Positions 42,506-51,735 of a stretch of DNA of 64,000 nucleotides are shown in pieces (positions within the stretch are counted from its first letter, which is position 1; each line of letters starts with the position of its first letter). This DNA comes from PALSA-1006 sp041660815. Lineage in GTDB: Bacteria; Pseudomonadota; Gammaproteobacteria; Burkholderiales; Gallionellaceae. Below the pieces are notes generated by a model. That model was not told where the DNA came from, made no database searches, and saw nothing but the letters and a program-made list of their open reading frames with translations. The DNA is taken from the NCBI GenBank assembly GCA_041660815.1, contig JBAZVN010000014.1, forward strand, positions 32,681 to 96,680, given 5' to 3'. Position numbers and translations under genes: made by a program.

Positions 42506-44092
42506 ATGGCAAAGCCCGGCAAAAAAGACAAAGACCACAAGGGCGCGAAAGCGTCCGGCAAGTCGAAATCCCACAAACCCAAAGCGTTGTACGAAGCTGC
42601 ACAGCCTTCGCGGATGCGCAAGATGGCACGCGACCAACGCTCACCCGATTTGCAAGTGCAGCAAGGCGCGGTTGCCATCCGCACCATCGTGCGTAATATG
42701 GAGCAGAACCACGACATCGTGCGCGGTGCGATCCGCACGTTGATCAATAATTTCGTCGGCCCGAACGGTATCGGCATCGAGCCGCAGCCGCGCCGTAAAG
42801 ACGGCACGATCCATATCGAATACGCCAAGGCATTGCGCGATGCACATCGCGATTGGTGCTTGTGCCCGGAAGTGACGCACCGCCACCACTGGGCCAAGGT
42901 GCAGCGCATGATGGCGAAGACGTGGATGCGAGACGGAGAAGCCTTCACGCAGTCCATCATCGGCAACGTGCCAGGCCTCGACCACGGCACCCGCGTGCCG
43001 TTCTCGCTGGAGATGTTCGAAGCCGATCTGGTGCCGATGGACTACACCGACCTCGGCAAGGGTATCCGGCAGGGCATCCAGCGTAATGCCTGGGGCAGAC
43101 CGACCGGATGTTGGGTGTGGAAGCAATACCCAGTTGACTTGTCCACCACCTCGCTGACGCGCTCTAATGATCTGAAGTTCATCTCCTGGGACAATATTCT
43201 GCAACTCGCCTCACTAGATCGCATCGGGCAGATGCGCGGTGTCAGCGAATTCGCCAGCGTCATCACCCGGCTGGACGATGTCAAGGACTACGAAGAGAGC
43301 GAGCGCATTGCGGCCAAGGTCGCGGCTTCGCTGACGGCATACGTCAAGCGCAGCGAGCAGAACGGATTCAGGGAATCCGACCCGTCTGCCGGAATAGACG
43401 CGAACGGGGACCCGAACCCGCGTGAGCTGAGCATGGCCCCCGGACTCATCATCGACACACTACAGGTCGGCGAAGAGATCGGCATGATCGACTCCAATCG
43501 CCCGAACCCCAACCTGATCACCTTCCGTCAAGGGCAATTGCGCGCAGTGGCGGCTGGCATCGGCGCGAGTTACAGCAGCATCGCGCGCGACTACAACGGC
43601 ACCTATTCCGCACAGCGCCAAGAGCTGGTCGAGCAGTGGATCAACTACGCCATCCTAACTGATGAATTCGTCGGGCAGTTCGTTCAGCCGGTGTGGCAGC
43701 AATTCGTGCGTGCGGCTCACCTATCCGGCGTAGTGCGCATGCCCGCCGATCTGGAGCCGTTCAGCGAAGACGATTGCCTGTTTGTCGGTCAGTCTATGCC
43801 ATGGATCGATCCGTTAAAAGAGGCGAACGCATGGCACCAATTAGTACAGGACGGCTTTGCCTCGGAGGTGGAAGTGATCCGCAAACGTGGCGGCAATCCG
43901 CGCGATGTAATTCTGCAGATCAAGGCTTTCCGCGATGAAGCGAAAAAAGAGGGGTTAGTTTTTGGGTCTAATCTGGCAAACGAATCTTCGGTTTCCGCAG
44001 CCAATGCGGACTTGACTGATCTGGGCGCCAAGTTACCGGAAGATCCTGCATCACCGCCCGCAGCAACCAAAAAAACACGCGCTAAAAAATAG
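42506..44092 (+). CDS. portal protein (lambda gpB family)
   Basis: 528 aa. DIVRGAIRTLINNFVGPNGIGIEPQP, RDGEAFTQSII, and SYSSIARDYNGTYSAQRQELVEQW are typical of the lambda-type portal. The C-terminal ~50 residues are Ala/Lys-rich. It forms the dodecameric ring through which DNA enters and the tail attaches. It ends in the second hairpin. Confidence 0.95.
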   Translation: MAKPGKKDKDHKGAKASGKSKSHKPKALYEAAQPSRMRKMARDQRSPDLQVQQGAVAIRTIVRNMEQNHDIVRGAIRTLINNFVGPNGIGIEPQPRRKDGTIHIEYAKALRDAHRDWCLCPEVTHRHHWAKVQRMMAKTWMRDGEAFTQSIIGNVPGLDHGTRVPFSLEMFEADLVPMDYTDLGKGIRQGIQRNAWGRPTGCWVWKQYPVDLSTTSLTRSNDLKFISWDNILQLASLDRIGQMRGVSEFASVITRLDDVKDYEESERIAAKVAASLTAYVKRSEQNGFRESDPSAGIDANGDPNPRELSMAPGLIIDTLQVGEEIGMIDSNRPNPNLITFRQGQLRAVAAGIGASYSSIARDYNGTYSAQRQELVEQWINYAILTDEFVGQFVQPVWQQFVRAAHLSGVVRMPADLEPFSEDDCLFVGQSMPWIDPLKEANAWHQLVQDGFASEVEVIRKRGGNPRDVILQIKAFRDEAKKEGLVFGSNLANESSVSAANADLTDLGAKLPEDPASPPAATKKTRAKK

Positions 44093-44118
44093 TCTCATTT
44101 CTTATCTGTAAATGAGAC
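44092..44118 (-). terminator. hairpin copy 2
   Basis: GTCTCATTT (44092-44100) pairs with AAATGAGAC (44110-44118). The flanking AAAAAATA reads as TATTTTTT on the minus strand. It differs from copy 1 by one base in the loop. It sits at the end of the portal gene. Confidence 0.6.
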
Positions 44119-44160
44119 ACGTAACCCGAGAAACTGCACACCTCGAAAAGGAATAGATCA

Positions 44161-46254
44161 ATGAGTCAAGCGAATCAAGTCAAGTGGCACAGTATCCGCG
44201 CATCAAAGCGCGGAGAGGTTAAAGCTGCCGAGGTGCTGATCTACGGCGACATCGGCGAAAGCTGGGACGGCGAGACCGTCGCGGCAAAAGATTTCGTGCG
44301 GGAGTTTGCCGCGCTGGATGCCGCTCAGATCACCATCCGCATCAATAGCGTCGGCGGCTCAGTACATGACGGCATCGCCATTTATAACGCCATCAAGCGC
44401 CACCCAGCATCCGTTGCCGTCATCATCGATTCGGTCGCTTACAGCGTGGCCAGCCTGATCGCCATGGCGGGCGACACCGTCGAGATGGCGGAAAACGCGC
44501 TGCTGATGATCCATGCGCCATGGACAGGCGCTTACGGCAACAGCGCTGAACTGCGCGAGATGGCTGACGTGCTGGACACCTACGCGCAAGCCATGTCTAC
44601 CAGCTACGCCGCCAAGACTGGCCGCCCGCAGGCAGAAATGCTGGCGCTGCTAACTGACGGCAAAGACCACTACTACACCGCCGCCGAAGCGCTTGCGGAA
44701 AAGTTTATCGACACCATCGTTCAGGCCATGCCAATGGCCGCCAGTTCCGACCGCGAGGCGATGATCGCCCGTTTTAAGAAAACCTCTCCGGCCTCCGGAG
44801 AGAAACCCAACGCGGCAGCCGCCGCAATAACCAGTAAGGAGACCGTAATGACGGAAGCTGAAATTAAGGCGGCAGCAGAAAAGCAAGCCGCAGAAGCAAA
44901 AACCGCACAAGCAGCCGGTGTGCAGATCGAAGCCAAACGCCGCACCGATATCAGTGCATCGTTCTCTGCTTTCAAAGCGCGCGATGGCGTGGAAGAACTG
45001 CTGGCATCCTGCCAAGCAGACGTCAATTGCTCCGCTGAAAAAGCCGATAAGATGCTGCTCGATATGCTTGGCAAAAAAGTCGAGCCGGTCGCAGGTTCCA
45101 GCGATATTCAGATGGGCGAATCCGGTCGCGATCGCTTCATTGCTGACGCGGTTGAATCCATCATGGCGCGCGGTGCAGCACGTGACGAAAAAGGCGAGTA
45201 CATCCGTGCTCGTGCAAACAACCCACTGAAAGGCGCGAAACTTGCCGACCTGGCGCGTATGTGTCTAGCGCATGCCGGCATCAAGCTTGATACCTTTGAC
45301 CAGATGCGCATGGTCGGTACCGCGTTCAACCCGCGCGCCTCCGGCTTCTCGCAATCCACCAGCGACTTCCCCGTGCTGCTGGAAGCGGTGATGCACAAGA
45401 GTTTACAAGCCGCATATGCTGTAGCGCCCGATACCTGGTCGCGCTTTTGTTCGATTGGCTCGGTGAGCGACTTCCGTGCGCACACCCGCTATCGCGTAGG
45501 CAGCATCGGCAACCTGGATGTGCTAAAAGAAAATGGCGAATTCAAAAACAAATCCATCCCGGACGGCGAGAAGTCTAGCATCACAGCTAGCACCAAGGGC
45601 AACATCATCAACATTAGTCGCCAGATCATCGTCAACGATGACCTGCAAGCTCTGGTGACACTGACCGCCATGCTAGGTCGCGCCTACAAGCGCACCATCG
45701 AAGCGGATGTCTACGCGCTTCTGGCTGAGAACTCTGGCCTTGGCCCTGTGCTTGATAGTGATAATAAAACGTTGTTTCACGCTGACCATGCCAATTTAGT
45801 AGCGACCGGATCTGGAGCGGCACCATCCGTTATTACGCTGGATGCCGCGCGCAAGCAAATGGCTCAGCAAATGGATGCCGATCTCAATGATTACCTTGAT
45901 CTGCGTCCGTCCATCTGGCTTGGCCCACTTGCGCTTGGCACATCGGTGCGCGTCATCAACAGCGCAACCTTCGATCCAGATACATCCAACAAGTTACAGA
46001 AACCGAACGGTGTGCTCAACCTATTCCGCGACGTGATCGATTCGCCACGCACGATTGACAGTTATGCATGGTACGAGTTTTCCGACCCGAACGAAGCACC
46101 AGTGATCGAAGTGGCATTCCTGGATGGCGTGCAAGAGCCTTATATGGAACTGCAAAACGGCTTCGACGTGGATGGAGCACAGTACAAAGTGCGGGGCGAC
46201 CACGGCGTAGCAGGCATCGACTATCGCGGGGCTCAACTCAACCAAGGCCATTAA
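44161..46254 (+). CDS. fused ClpP-like prohead protease / scaffold / major capsid protein
   Basis: 697 aa. Residues 1-200 are a ClpP-type S49-like serine protease: RINSVGGSVHDGIAIYNAI, DSVAYSVASLIAMAGD (catalytic Ser), LLMIHAPWTGAYGN (His). Residues ~225-330 are a helical Ala/Lys/Glu scaffold (TEAEIKAAAEKQAAEAKTA). Residues ~330-697 are an HK97-like major capsid protein (VLDSDNKTLFHADHANLV, PRTIDSYAWYEFSDP). The protease should cut itself off during prohead maturation. An in-frame internal start at 44848 could supply scaffold-capsid alone. Confidence 0.9.
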   Translation: MSQANQVKWHSIRASKRGEVKAAEVLIYGDIGESWDGETVAAKDFVREFAALDAAQITIRINSVGGSVHDGIAIYNAIKRHPASVAVIIDSVAYSVASLIAMAGDTVEMAENALLMIHAPWTGAYGNSAELREMADVLDTYAQAMSTSYAAKTGRPQAEMLALLTDGKDHYYTAAEALAEKFIDTIVQAMPMAASSDREAMIARFKKTSPASGEKPNAAAAAITSKETVMTEAEIKAAAEKQAAEAKTAQAAGVQIEAKRRTDISASFSAFKARDGVEELLASCQADVNCSAEKADKMLLDMLGKKVEPVAGSSDIQMGESGRDRFIADAVESIMARGAARDEKGEYIRARANNPLKGAKLADLARMCLAHAGIKLDTFDQMRMVGTAFNPRASGFSQSTSDFPVLLEAVMHKSLQAAYAVAPDTWSRFCSIGSVSDFRAHTRYRVGSIGNLDVLKENGEFKNKSIPDGEKSSITASTKGNIINISRQIIVNDDLQALVTLTAMLGRAYKRTIEADVYALLAENSGLGPVLDSDNKTLFHADHANLVATGSGAAPSVITLDAARKQMAQQMDADLNDYLDLRPSIWLGPLALGTSVRVINSATFDPDTSNKLQKPNGVLNLFRDVIDSPRTIDSYAWYEFSDPNEAPVIEVAFLDGVQEPYMELQNGFDVDGAQYKVRGDHGVAGIDYRGAQLNQGH
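44836..44850 (+). promoter_or_regulatory. internal ribosome-binding site and start in the protease-capsid gene
   Basis: AAGGAG (44836-44841) lies 6 nt before an in-frame ATG (44848) that begins MTEAEIKAAAEKQ, exactly at the scaffold start. The product would be 468 aa of scaffold plus capsid, similar in logic to nested lambda C/Nu3. Confidence 0.6.
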
Positions 46255-46318
46255 GCGTAAAGGCACGGTGCGCCGTGCCTTTACCTGAACAGAAGTAATC
46301 AAATTTTAGGAGAACAGC

Positions 46319-47125
46319 ATGAAAACGAACAAAGTAATTTTAATGGTGGTCGCGGCGCTGGCAGGCTTGGGCTGCATGGGCGTGGCTTCCGCGCTAGGTA
46401 TTGATGTCGCGTCCAGCGGAGCGCTGAGTTTTATCGGCTTTGGCATGGCCGCGAATTATGTGCAGGAAGGTGACGTATTAACACTGACTGCACCTTACAC
46501 GGTCACGAGCGGACAAGGCGCGCAGATCAGCAGCCAGTTCGCTGTTGCGCTGGCCAATATCACCAACGCCACGGCTGGCGAATTTGCTACTAGTGGCGTT
46601 TGGGATTTGACTGCGCTCTCTACCGCGACCGGCGCACAAGGGGCGAAGGCCTACTGGGACAACAGCAACAAGCGCGTTGATACAGACGGCACCGTTGGTA
46701 TTTTAATCGGCTCGCTGGTAGTTGTAAAAACCAACGGCCAGACCACGGCACGCGTTAAGCTAAATGAGGCTGTAGCATCTGCGTCAGAGGGCCCACAGCC
46801 CGCCATCGTTGCACTGACCGACAATACCGGCGGCTCCGGCACACACGATGACACGCTAGCGGATGGTCTGACCGCCACAGCCCCAGCAGAAATCACCGCT
46901 TATACGGCGGTGGTCAACATGTCGGAGCCGGTAGCTAAGGCCGAAGGAGAAGCGGTATCCGCCGCGTTAAAAACGCTGCGTGATGAAGTTGCTGCCCTGC
47001 GCCTCATCGTCAATGCCTGCGTGACCGACTTGACAGTGCAGAATCAAAACGACAGTGATACTGCGCAGAAGTTGCTCGAAATCCGCACCGCAATGATCGC
47101 ATCCGGCATCATCGCTGCAGCTTAA
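46319..47125 (+). CDS. capsid decoration-like protein (DUF2190) with hydrophobic N-terminus
   Basis: 268 aa. AGGAGA precedes the ATG. Residues 1-42 form a hydrophobic segment (ILMVVAALAGLGCMGVASALG). From M43 the text YVQEGDVLTLTAPYTVTSGQGAQISSQFAVAL is the DUF2190 decoration fold. A helical C-terminal part follows (AALKTLRDEVAALRLIVN). The hydrophobic leader is odd for a capsid protein. Confidence 0.7.
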   Translation: MKTNKVILMVVAALAGLGCMGVASALGIDVASSGALSFIGFGMAANYVQEGDVLTLTAPYTVTSGQGAQISSQFAVALANITNATAGEFATSGVWDLTALSTATGAQGAKAYWDNSNKRVDTDGTVGILIGSLVVVKTNGQTTARVKLNEAVASASEGPQPAIVALTDNTGGSGTHDDTLADGLTATAPAEITAYTAVVNMSEPVAKAEGEAVSAALKTLRDEVAALRLIVNACVTDLTVQNQNDSDTAQKLLEIRTAMIASGIIAAA

Positions 47126-47128
47126 ACC

Positions 47129-47434
47129 ATGAACGTCTTCGCCACTCTTGAATCCAGAGTCAACGCAGCGGTAGCGGCTAAGTTCCCCAATGCCACTGCG
47201 TTGATCTCTAGCGTCTCGGTGGTAGGCACCTTCGATGCGGAGTATCAAGAAATCCTCGGTGTCTCCGCCGCACGTCCGACTTTCGTTGTCATTGCCTCCG
47301 CGCTAGACGGCGTGAAGAACGGCGCGACACTCGCCATTGATTGCACGTCGCTCGGCATGGTCGCTGTGCCGTACACCGTGATCGAGGTTCATGCGGAACA
47401 CGGCATGACCCGCTTGTTCCTACGGAGAGCCTGA
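47129..47434 (+). CDS. head-tail connector protein (gpFII-like)
   Basis: 101 aa, start 4 nt after the decoration gene stop. A small beta-rich protein in the position of head-tail completion proteins between decoration protein and tail terminator. Motif support is weak; assigned mainly by order and size. Confidence 0.6.
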   Translation: MNVFATLESRVNAAVAAKFPNATALISSVSVVGTFDAEYQEILGVSAARPTFVVIASALDGVKNGATLAIDCTSLGMVAVPYTVIEVHAEHGMTRLFLRRA

Positions 47435-47436
47435 CC

Positions 47437-47874
47437 ATGTCCGCCAGCATCATTGAACAGATCCTCGCCCGCGCAACGGCTGCTCTCACCAGCACCACCG
47501 CCGCGCAAGCGAACGTCTTTCGCGGACGCTCGGACGCGCTAGCCGATGACGAAATACCGGGCCTTAACATCCGCCGCGCACCGCACAACGAAGATGCTTT
47601 CGGACAAAACGCCTCCCGCATCAATATTGATTTTGAGGTTGAGCATTTTGTCGCTGACTCAGCCAATTGGGAGACCGATGTAGATGCGCTGCACATGCAA
47701 GTGCATGCCGTGCTCGCCGCTGATGCGCAACTCGCCGCGCTGGGTCGTGGCCTGCGCTGCACCGGCACCGATCCACAGAGCGACAGCGCCGACCGCGTGA
47801 TCGGCAAGCTGACCGCGCAATACCGTATGCAAGTTTTAGTTCGACCGGGCGACCTCACCCGGACAATTTCTTAA
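47437..47874 (+). CDS. minor tail / tail terminator protein (gpU-like)
   Basis: 145 aa from the ATG at 47437. IIEQILARATAALTSTTAAQANVFRGR and the last strand KLTAQYRMQVLV fit tail-terminator proteins, which close the head-proximal end of the tail tube. Assigned by order and size. Confidence 0.65.
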   Translation: MSASIIEQILARATAALTSTTAAQANVFRGRSDALADDEIPGLNIRRAPHNEDAFGQNASRINIDFEVEHFVADSANWETDVDALHMQVHAVLAADAQLAALGRGLRCTGTDPQSDSADRVIGKLTAQYRMQVLVRPGDLTRTIS

Positions 47875-47886
47875 GGGAGAAATACC

Positions 47887-48648
47887 ATGATTAATTTTGG
47901 CACCGGAAAGCTAATCGCTATCCCCACTAACCTCGCTGACGGCACTGCCATCACCGTTCCCCAGCCGGTTATTCTTTCGACACTGCAGGATATTAGTGTG
48001 GATATGTCGGTGGAAACAAAGACGTTATACGGATCGAAGCGCTTCCCAATCGCTGCCGGACAGGGAAAAGGGAAGATTGAGATCAAAGCAAAGCATGCCG
48101 AAATTGATGGCGGCGTTTACGGTAGCCTCTTCCTGGGTAAAGCCAGCGCCGCTGGCATCAAGGCCGCCGTAATCGACTTTGCCGCAACCATCCCCGCCAC
48201 GCCCGGCCCTTACACGCTGACCATCGCACCGCCCAGCTCCGGCACTTTCGTGGCCGACCTCGGCGTATTCAACGCCACCACCGGCGTGCAGATGACCCGC
48301 GTGGCCAGCGCGCCCGCGACCGGAGAATATTCGCTGGTAGTCGCAACCGGCATTTACACTTTCGCTGCTGCCGATCAAGGCAAGGCGATTACCGTCAGCT
48401 ATGAATATACCGCGTCCGCAGGCGGCAAGGTCTGGACTATAACGAACGAGCAGATGGGATACAGTCCAAGCTTCGCTATGCTGCTGCAAAACGGCTACGA
48501 CGGAAAAACACTGGTGTGCAAATTTAACAAATGCATCTCCAGCCAATTCCAACTGCCGCTCAAGTCTGATGATTTCTCTATCAGCGATTTTAATGCGGAA
48601 GCTTTTGCCGACGCAGCCGGAAACCTCGGCTACGTCTGCATAATTTAA
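47887..48648 (+). CDS. major tail tube protein
   Basis: 253 aa with GGGAG upstream. FGTGKLIAIPTNL at the start, VETKTLYGSKRFPIAAGQGKGK and GLYGSLF-like GGVYGSLFLGK resemble tube proteins. An Ig-like segment in the middle (ANATTGVQMTRV) and FSISDFNAEAFAD close to the end. It polymerises into the tail tube. Confidence 0.8.
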   Translation: MINFGTGKLIAIPTNLADGTAITVPQPVILSTLQDISVDMSVETKTLYGSKRFPIAAGQGKGKIEIKAKHAEIDGGVYGSLFLGKASAAGIKAAVIDFAATIPATPGPYTLTIAPPSSGTFVADLGVFNATTGVQMTRVASAPATGEYSLVVATGIYTFAAADQGKAITVSYEYTASAGGKVWTITNEQMGYSPSFAMLLQNGYDGKTLVCKFNKCISSQFQLPLKSDDFSISDFNAEAFADAAGNLGYVCII

Positions 48649-49148
48649 TGATGGCCGCCTCTCTCATCGTTTCCCCGCTGCCCGGTGCCGGTCTCTACGT
48701 GAGGCTGGCATCGCGCGTGCGCGGTCTGCTGTCACGCCGCCTGTTGTTGCGCTTGATCGGTGTTGAGTCGGTGATGCTGCAAGGCCGCGTGCATGTGCTG
48801 CGTGCTGTGCCGCTCGGCGTGGCGCGCGAGCTGGTGCCCGCCATCATCCGCTGCTCGCGTAAGTTCTCCGCGTGGGAAATTGATGATGCGCTTTACGGCG
48901 ATCTGGTCAAAGTACTCGCCCTGGGCCTGCGCACCACCCCGCGCGAAATCGAACGGCTTACTGTGCCGCTATGGGAACTAGCTCCGGTCATTGAACGCAT
49001 CGCCCGCATCAACGGCATGCCGGTACTGGAGGCCGGCACCGACATGGGAAAGCTCGTGGCGGCGCTGATGACTTCGACTGGGATGAACTCTATGCCGTCA
49101 TCGTCAGCGCCGCCGGTTGGAGCTGGGAACACATCGATCAACACGTAA
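48648..49148 (+). CDS. tail assembly chaperone gpG
   Basis: 166 aa. It lies between the tail tube gene and the tape measure, as in lambda-type tails. Contains the slippery heptamer GGGAAAG at 49046-49052 in the X XXY YYZ register. After it the zero frame gives a weak Ser/Pro end. It chaperones the tape measure during tube assembly. Confidence 0.8.
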   Translation: MMAASLIVSPLPGAGLYVRLASRVRGLLSRRLLLRLIGVESVMLQGRVHVLRAVPLGVARELVPAIIRCSRKFSAWEIDDALYGDLVKVLALGLRTTPREIERLTVPLWELAPVIERIARINGMPVLEAGTDMGKLVAALMTSTGMNSMPSSSAPPVGAGNTSINT

Positions 49149-49369
49149 CCCTACCACAAGCCCATGCGCTCTCCCGATACTGGCAAGCTGCTCCTTCCGC
49201 GCATGTGCAGCTCAGGCGCATTGCGCTCTTTCTGGGCATCCCGGACAGCAAGCCTGTGCAAACGTCTGCACGCACCCCGCAAGATGCATTGCGTGAAGCG
49301 ATCGCTGCTGGCGTCCCCGTCATGGATGGTCGCCCCGATGATCCCATGCTCGACTTTCTGGATCTTTAA
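48648..49369 (+). CDS. tail assembly chaperone gpGT by -1 frameshift
   Basis: Slippage at GGGAAAG moves translation to the -1 frame, which is open from there to the TAA at 49367-49369. The T part reads FDWDELYAVIVSAAGWSWEH and ends GRPDDPMLDFLDL, a sensible protein with an acidic C-terminus next to the tape measure start. The heptamer equals the lambda G-GT site. Efficiency cannot be judged. Confidence 0.8.
49046..49052 (+). promoter_or_regulatory. -1 ribosomal frameshift site GGGAAAG
   Basis: Register G GGA AAG in the gpG frame. After the -1 shift the next codons are GCT CGT GGC. The zero-frame stop is at 49146-49148, the -1 stop at 49367-49369. Confidence 0.8.
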
Positions 49370-49371
49370 TC

Positions 49372-51735
49372 ATGGGTAACGATAACCGCCCCGAGATCGT
49401 TCTTGACGGCGACATCTCGCCATTCCGGCAGAAGATGCGCGAGGCCGGGAATGATCTCAAGAAATTAGGCAGCGAAGGTGAGCAAGCGGTTGGTCGAATG
49501 ACCGGGCCGCTGAATGCGCTGCAATCTAAGTTCGTCGCCATCGGCGCGCTATTGGCAGGCGGATCGGTATTCAAAGAGGCCATTGCGCAAACCGTAAAAC
49601 TCAACGAAGAGAGCATCAAGCTTGGTCGTGCGCTCAACATCTCTGCGGGCGATGCCAGCATATTGCGCGAGGCACTGACCGCCGGAAACACCTCTCAGGA
49701 AGAATTCGTCGCAGCCGCAAAAGGTTTGTCTAAAGAACTCATAAACAACGAATCCGGCCTGCAAGCCATGGGGCTCGCCACGCGTGACGCGTCCGGAAAC
49801 TTGCGGCCATTGAACGATTTAGTGCTGGATGGAATCGGTGTGCTGAACAATTATCGCGCCGGAACTGACCGCGTCATCGCCGGACAAGCGATGTTCGGCA
49901 AAGGTTTTGAAATGACCTCAAACCTGGCTGAAATGAACAAGCAAGCCGTCGCCGATGTGGCGCAGCAGATGCGCGATCTCGGCCTTGTCGTCAGCGAAGA
50001 AAACGTTGCCGCGTACAAAGCGTTCGACGATGCAGGCGATAGTGCGAGTCTGACCTTGCTGGCAGTAAAGACCACCATTGGCAATGCGCTAATGCCGGTG
50101 CTGACCAAGCTCGCTGAATGGTTTTCAATCATCGGCCCAGCAGCGGTGGTTGTGATTCGGGGCTCATTAAATGGGTTAATTACGGGATTCTGGTTGTTTA
50201 AAAACATCGTTTCACTCGCATGGGAAACTATTAATGCCATGGTGGTCACGGTAGCGGAGCCGTTGCGCATGCTGGCATCTATTTTAATGAAGATTGGGAC
50301 TGGCGATTTTAGCGGTGCGTGGAATGAATATCAGAATGGCGTTCAAACGGTAGCTAATGCTTGGAAGGGTGCACTTACCGAGATAGAAAAATCACACAAG
50401 GAAACTAGAAAAAAAATAATTGATATGTGGTCGGAAGGAACGCCCACAGCAAAGCCCGGCACCAGCGGAAAAGGAGCCGGCAGCCTGCTCAAACCAAAAG
50501 CCGAGCCAGAAAAAAGCCATATGGCCGAATACGATGCGCAGCTTGCCGCGAAAAAGAATCTATTCGAACAAGAAAACCAATTGCGCCAATACAGCAAAGA
50601 ACAGGAGCTGGCCTACTGGCGCGAATTGCAGCAAGGCAACACACTGACCAACAGCGACCGGCTGGCAATCGCCAAACGCACCGCCGCGCTGGAGCTGGAG
50701 ATCCGTCGAGCATCCGCCAAAGAGCAGCGCGATCTTGATGCCGCGACGGTGGACAGCCGCCGCGCCGCCTCACTTGCGCAGATCCAGCAAGAGGAACAAC
50801 AGGCCAACTTTGCGCGCGCAAACGGCACAATCACTCAGACCGAATTAATCGCACTAGAGGAAGAGTTCGCGCGCCGCCGTTTTGAGATCGAGCAACAGTC
50901 CCTCATTCAGCGCCTTGAGGCGGCGCAGAACGACCCAAACACTTCACCCGCCGCCCTGATGCGCATCAAGGAACAGCAGCTGGAAATCGAACGCCAATAC
51001 CTCCTACGCCGTGGCGAGCTACATCAGAAGTCGGTTATCGAAAGCGAGGCGCTTTGGAACTCGCTTGGCGATAGATTCTCCAGCCTGTGGGACAAGGGCA
51101 TCAACGCCATGATGAACGGCACGCTCACCTGGGCTAATGCCACTAAAGCCGTCGGTGCCGATATGGCCGCGTGGTTTGTAGTCGATGTGATCGGTAAGGA
51201 AGTTAAAGAGTGGATCTCGTCGCGCGCCAAAATACTGGCAACTAAGCTGGGATTTATAGCAGCAGAAAAGACCGCTGAAGCTGGCGCCTCGACTACAACC
51301 GTAGCTATCAAAGCAACAGAAACAGCAGCAGTAGTAGGCGCCAATGCCGCTCAGGCAGGCAGCGGCGCTGCGGCGGCAGTGGCTCCCACACCCTTCGTCG
51401 GCCCCATACTCGCACTGGCCGCCATGGCCACTGTGTTCGGTGCCGTGATGGCGATGAGCAGCCGTAAGTCTGCCGCTAAAGGTTACGACATCCCCAAGGG
51501 ATTAAACCCGGTGACTCAATTGCACGAAGAAGAAATGGTGCTGCCTTCTAAATTTGCCAATGTAATCAGAGATATGGCAGAGGGTAGCGCAGGCGGGCAG
51601 GGTGGCGGCAGCACCACAACGAATACTTACCACATCAGCACGTTCGATTCGAAATCATTTGAACGATTCGCACACGAGAATAAGCGCATCTTCGCGGGCG
51701 CAGTCAAGTCTGCCGGACGGGACGGATTCAAATGA
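49372..51735 (+). CDS. tape measure protein
   Basis: 787 aa. Long helical, with hydrophobic stretches (VVVIRGSLNGLITGFWLFKNIVSLAW and AALAPTPFVGPILALAAMATVF region). ISPFRQKMREAGNDLKKLGSEGEQAV starts it; the tail carries NTYHISTFDSKSFERFAHENKR. It sets tail length; at about 0.15 nm per residue this would be near 118 nm. It overlaps the next gene by 4 nt. Confidence 0.92.
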   Translation: MGNDNRPEIVLDGDISPFRQKMREAGNDLKKLGSEGEQAVGRMTGPLNALQSKFVAIGALLAGGSVFKEAIAQTVKLNEESIKLGRALNISAGDASILREALTAGNTSQEEFVAAAKGLSKELINNESGLQAMGLATRDASGNLRPLNDLVLDGIGVLNNYRAGTDRVIAGQAMFGKGFEMTSNLAEMNKQAVADVAQQMRDLGLVVSEENVAAYKAFDDAGDSASLTLLAVKTTIGNALMPVLTKLAEWFSIIGPAAVVVIRGSLNGLITGFWLFKNIVSLAWETINAMVVTVAEPLRMLASILMKIGTGDFSGAWNEYQNGVQTVANAWKGALTEIEKSHKETRKKIIDMWSEGTPTAKPGTSGKGAGSLLKPKAEPEKSHMAEYDAQLAAKKNLFEQENQLRQYSKEQELAYWRELQQGNTLTNSDRLAIAKRTAALELEIRRASAKEQRDLDAATVDSRRAASLAQIQQEEQQANFARANGTITQTELIALEEEFARRRFEIEQQSLIQRLEAAQNDPNTSPAALMRIKEQQLEIERQYLLRRGELHQKSVIESEALWNSLGDRFSSLWDKGINAMMNGTLTWANATKAVGADMAAWFVVDVIGKEVKEWISSRAKILATKLGFIAAEKTAEAGASTTTVAIKATETAAVVGANAAQAGSGAAAAVAPTPFVGPILALAAMATVFGAVMAMSSRKSAAKGYDIPKGLNPVTQLHEEEMVLPSKFANVIRDMAEGSAGGQGGGSTTTNTYHISTFDSKSFERFAHENKRIFAGAVKSAGRDGFK

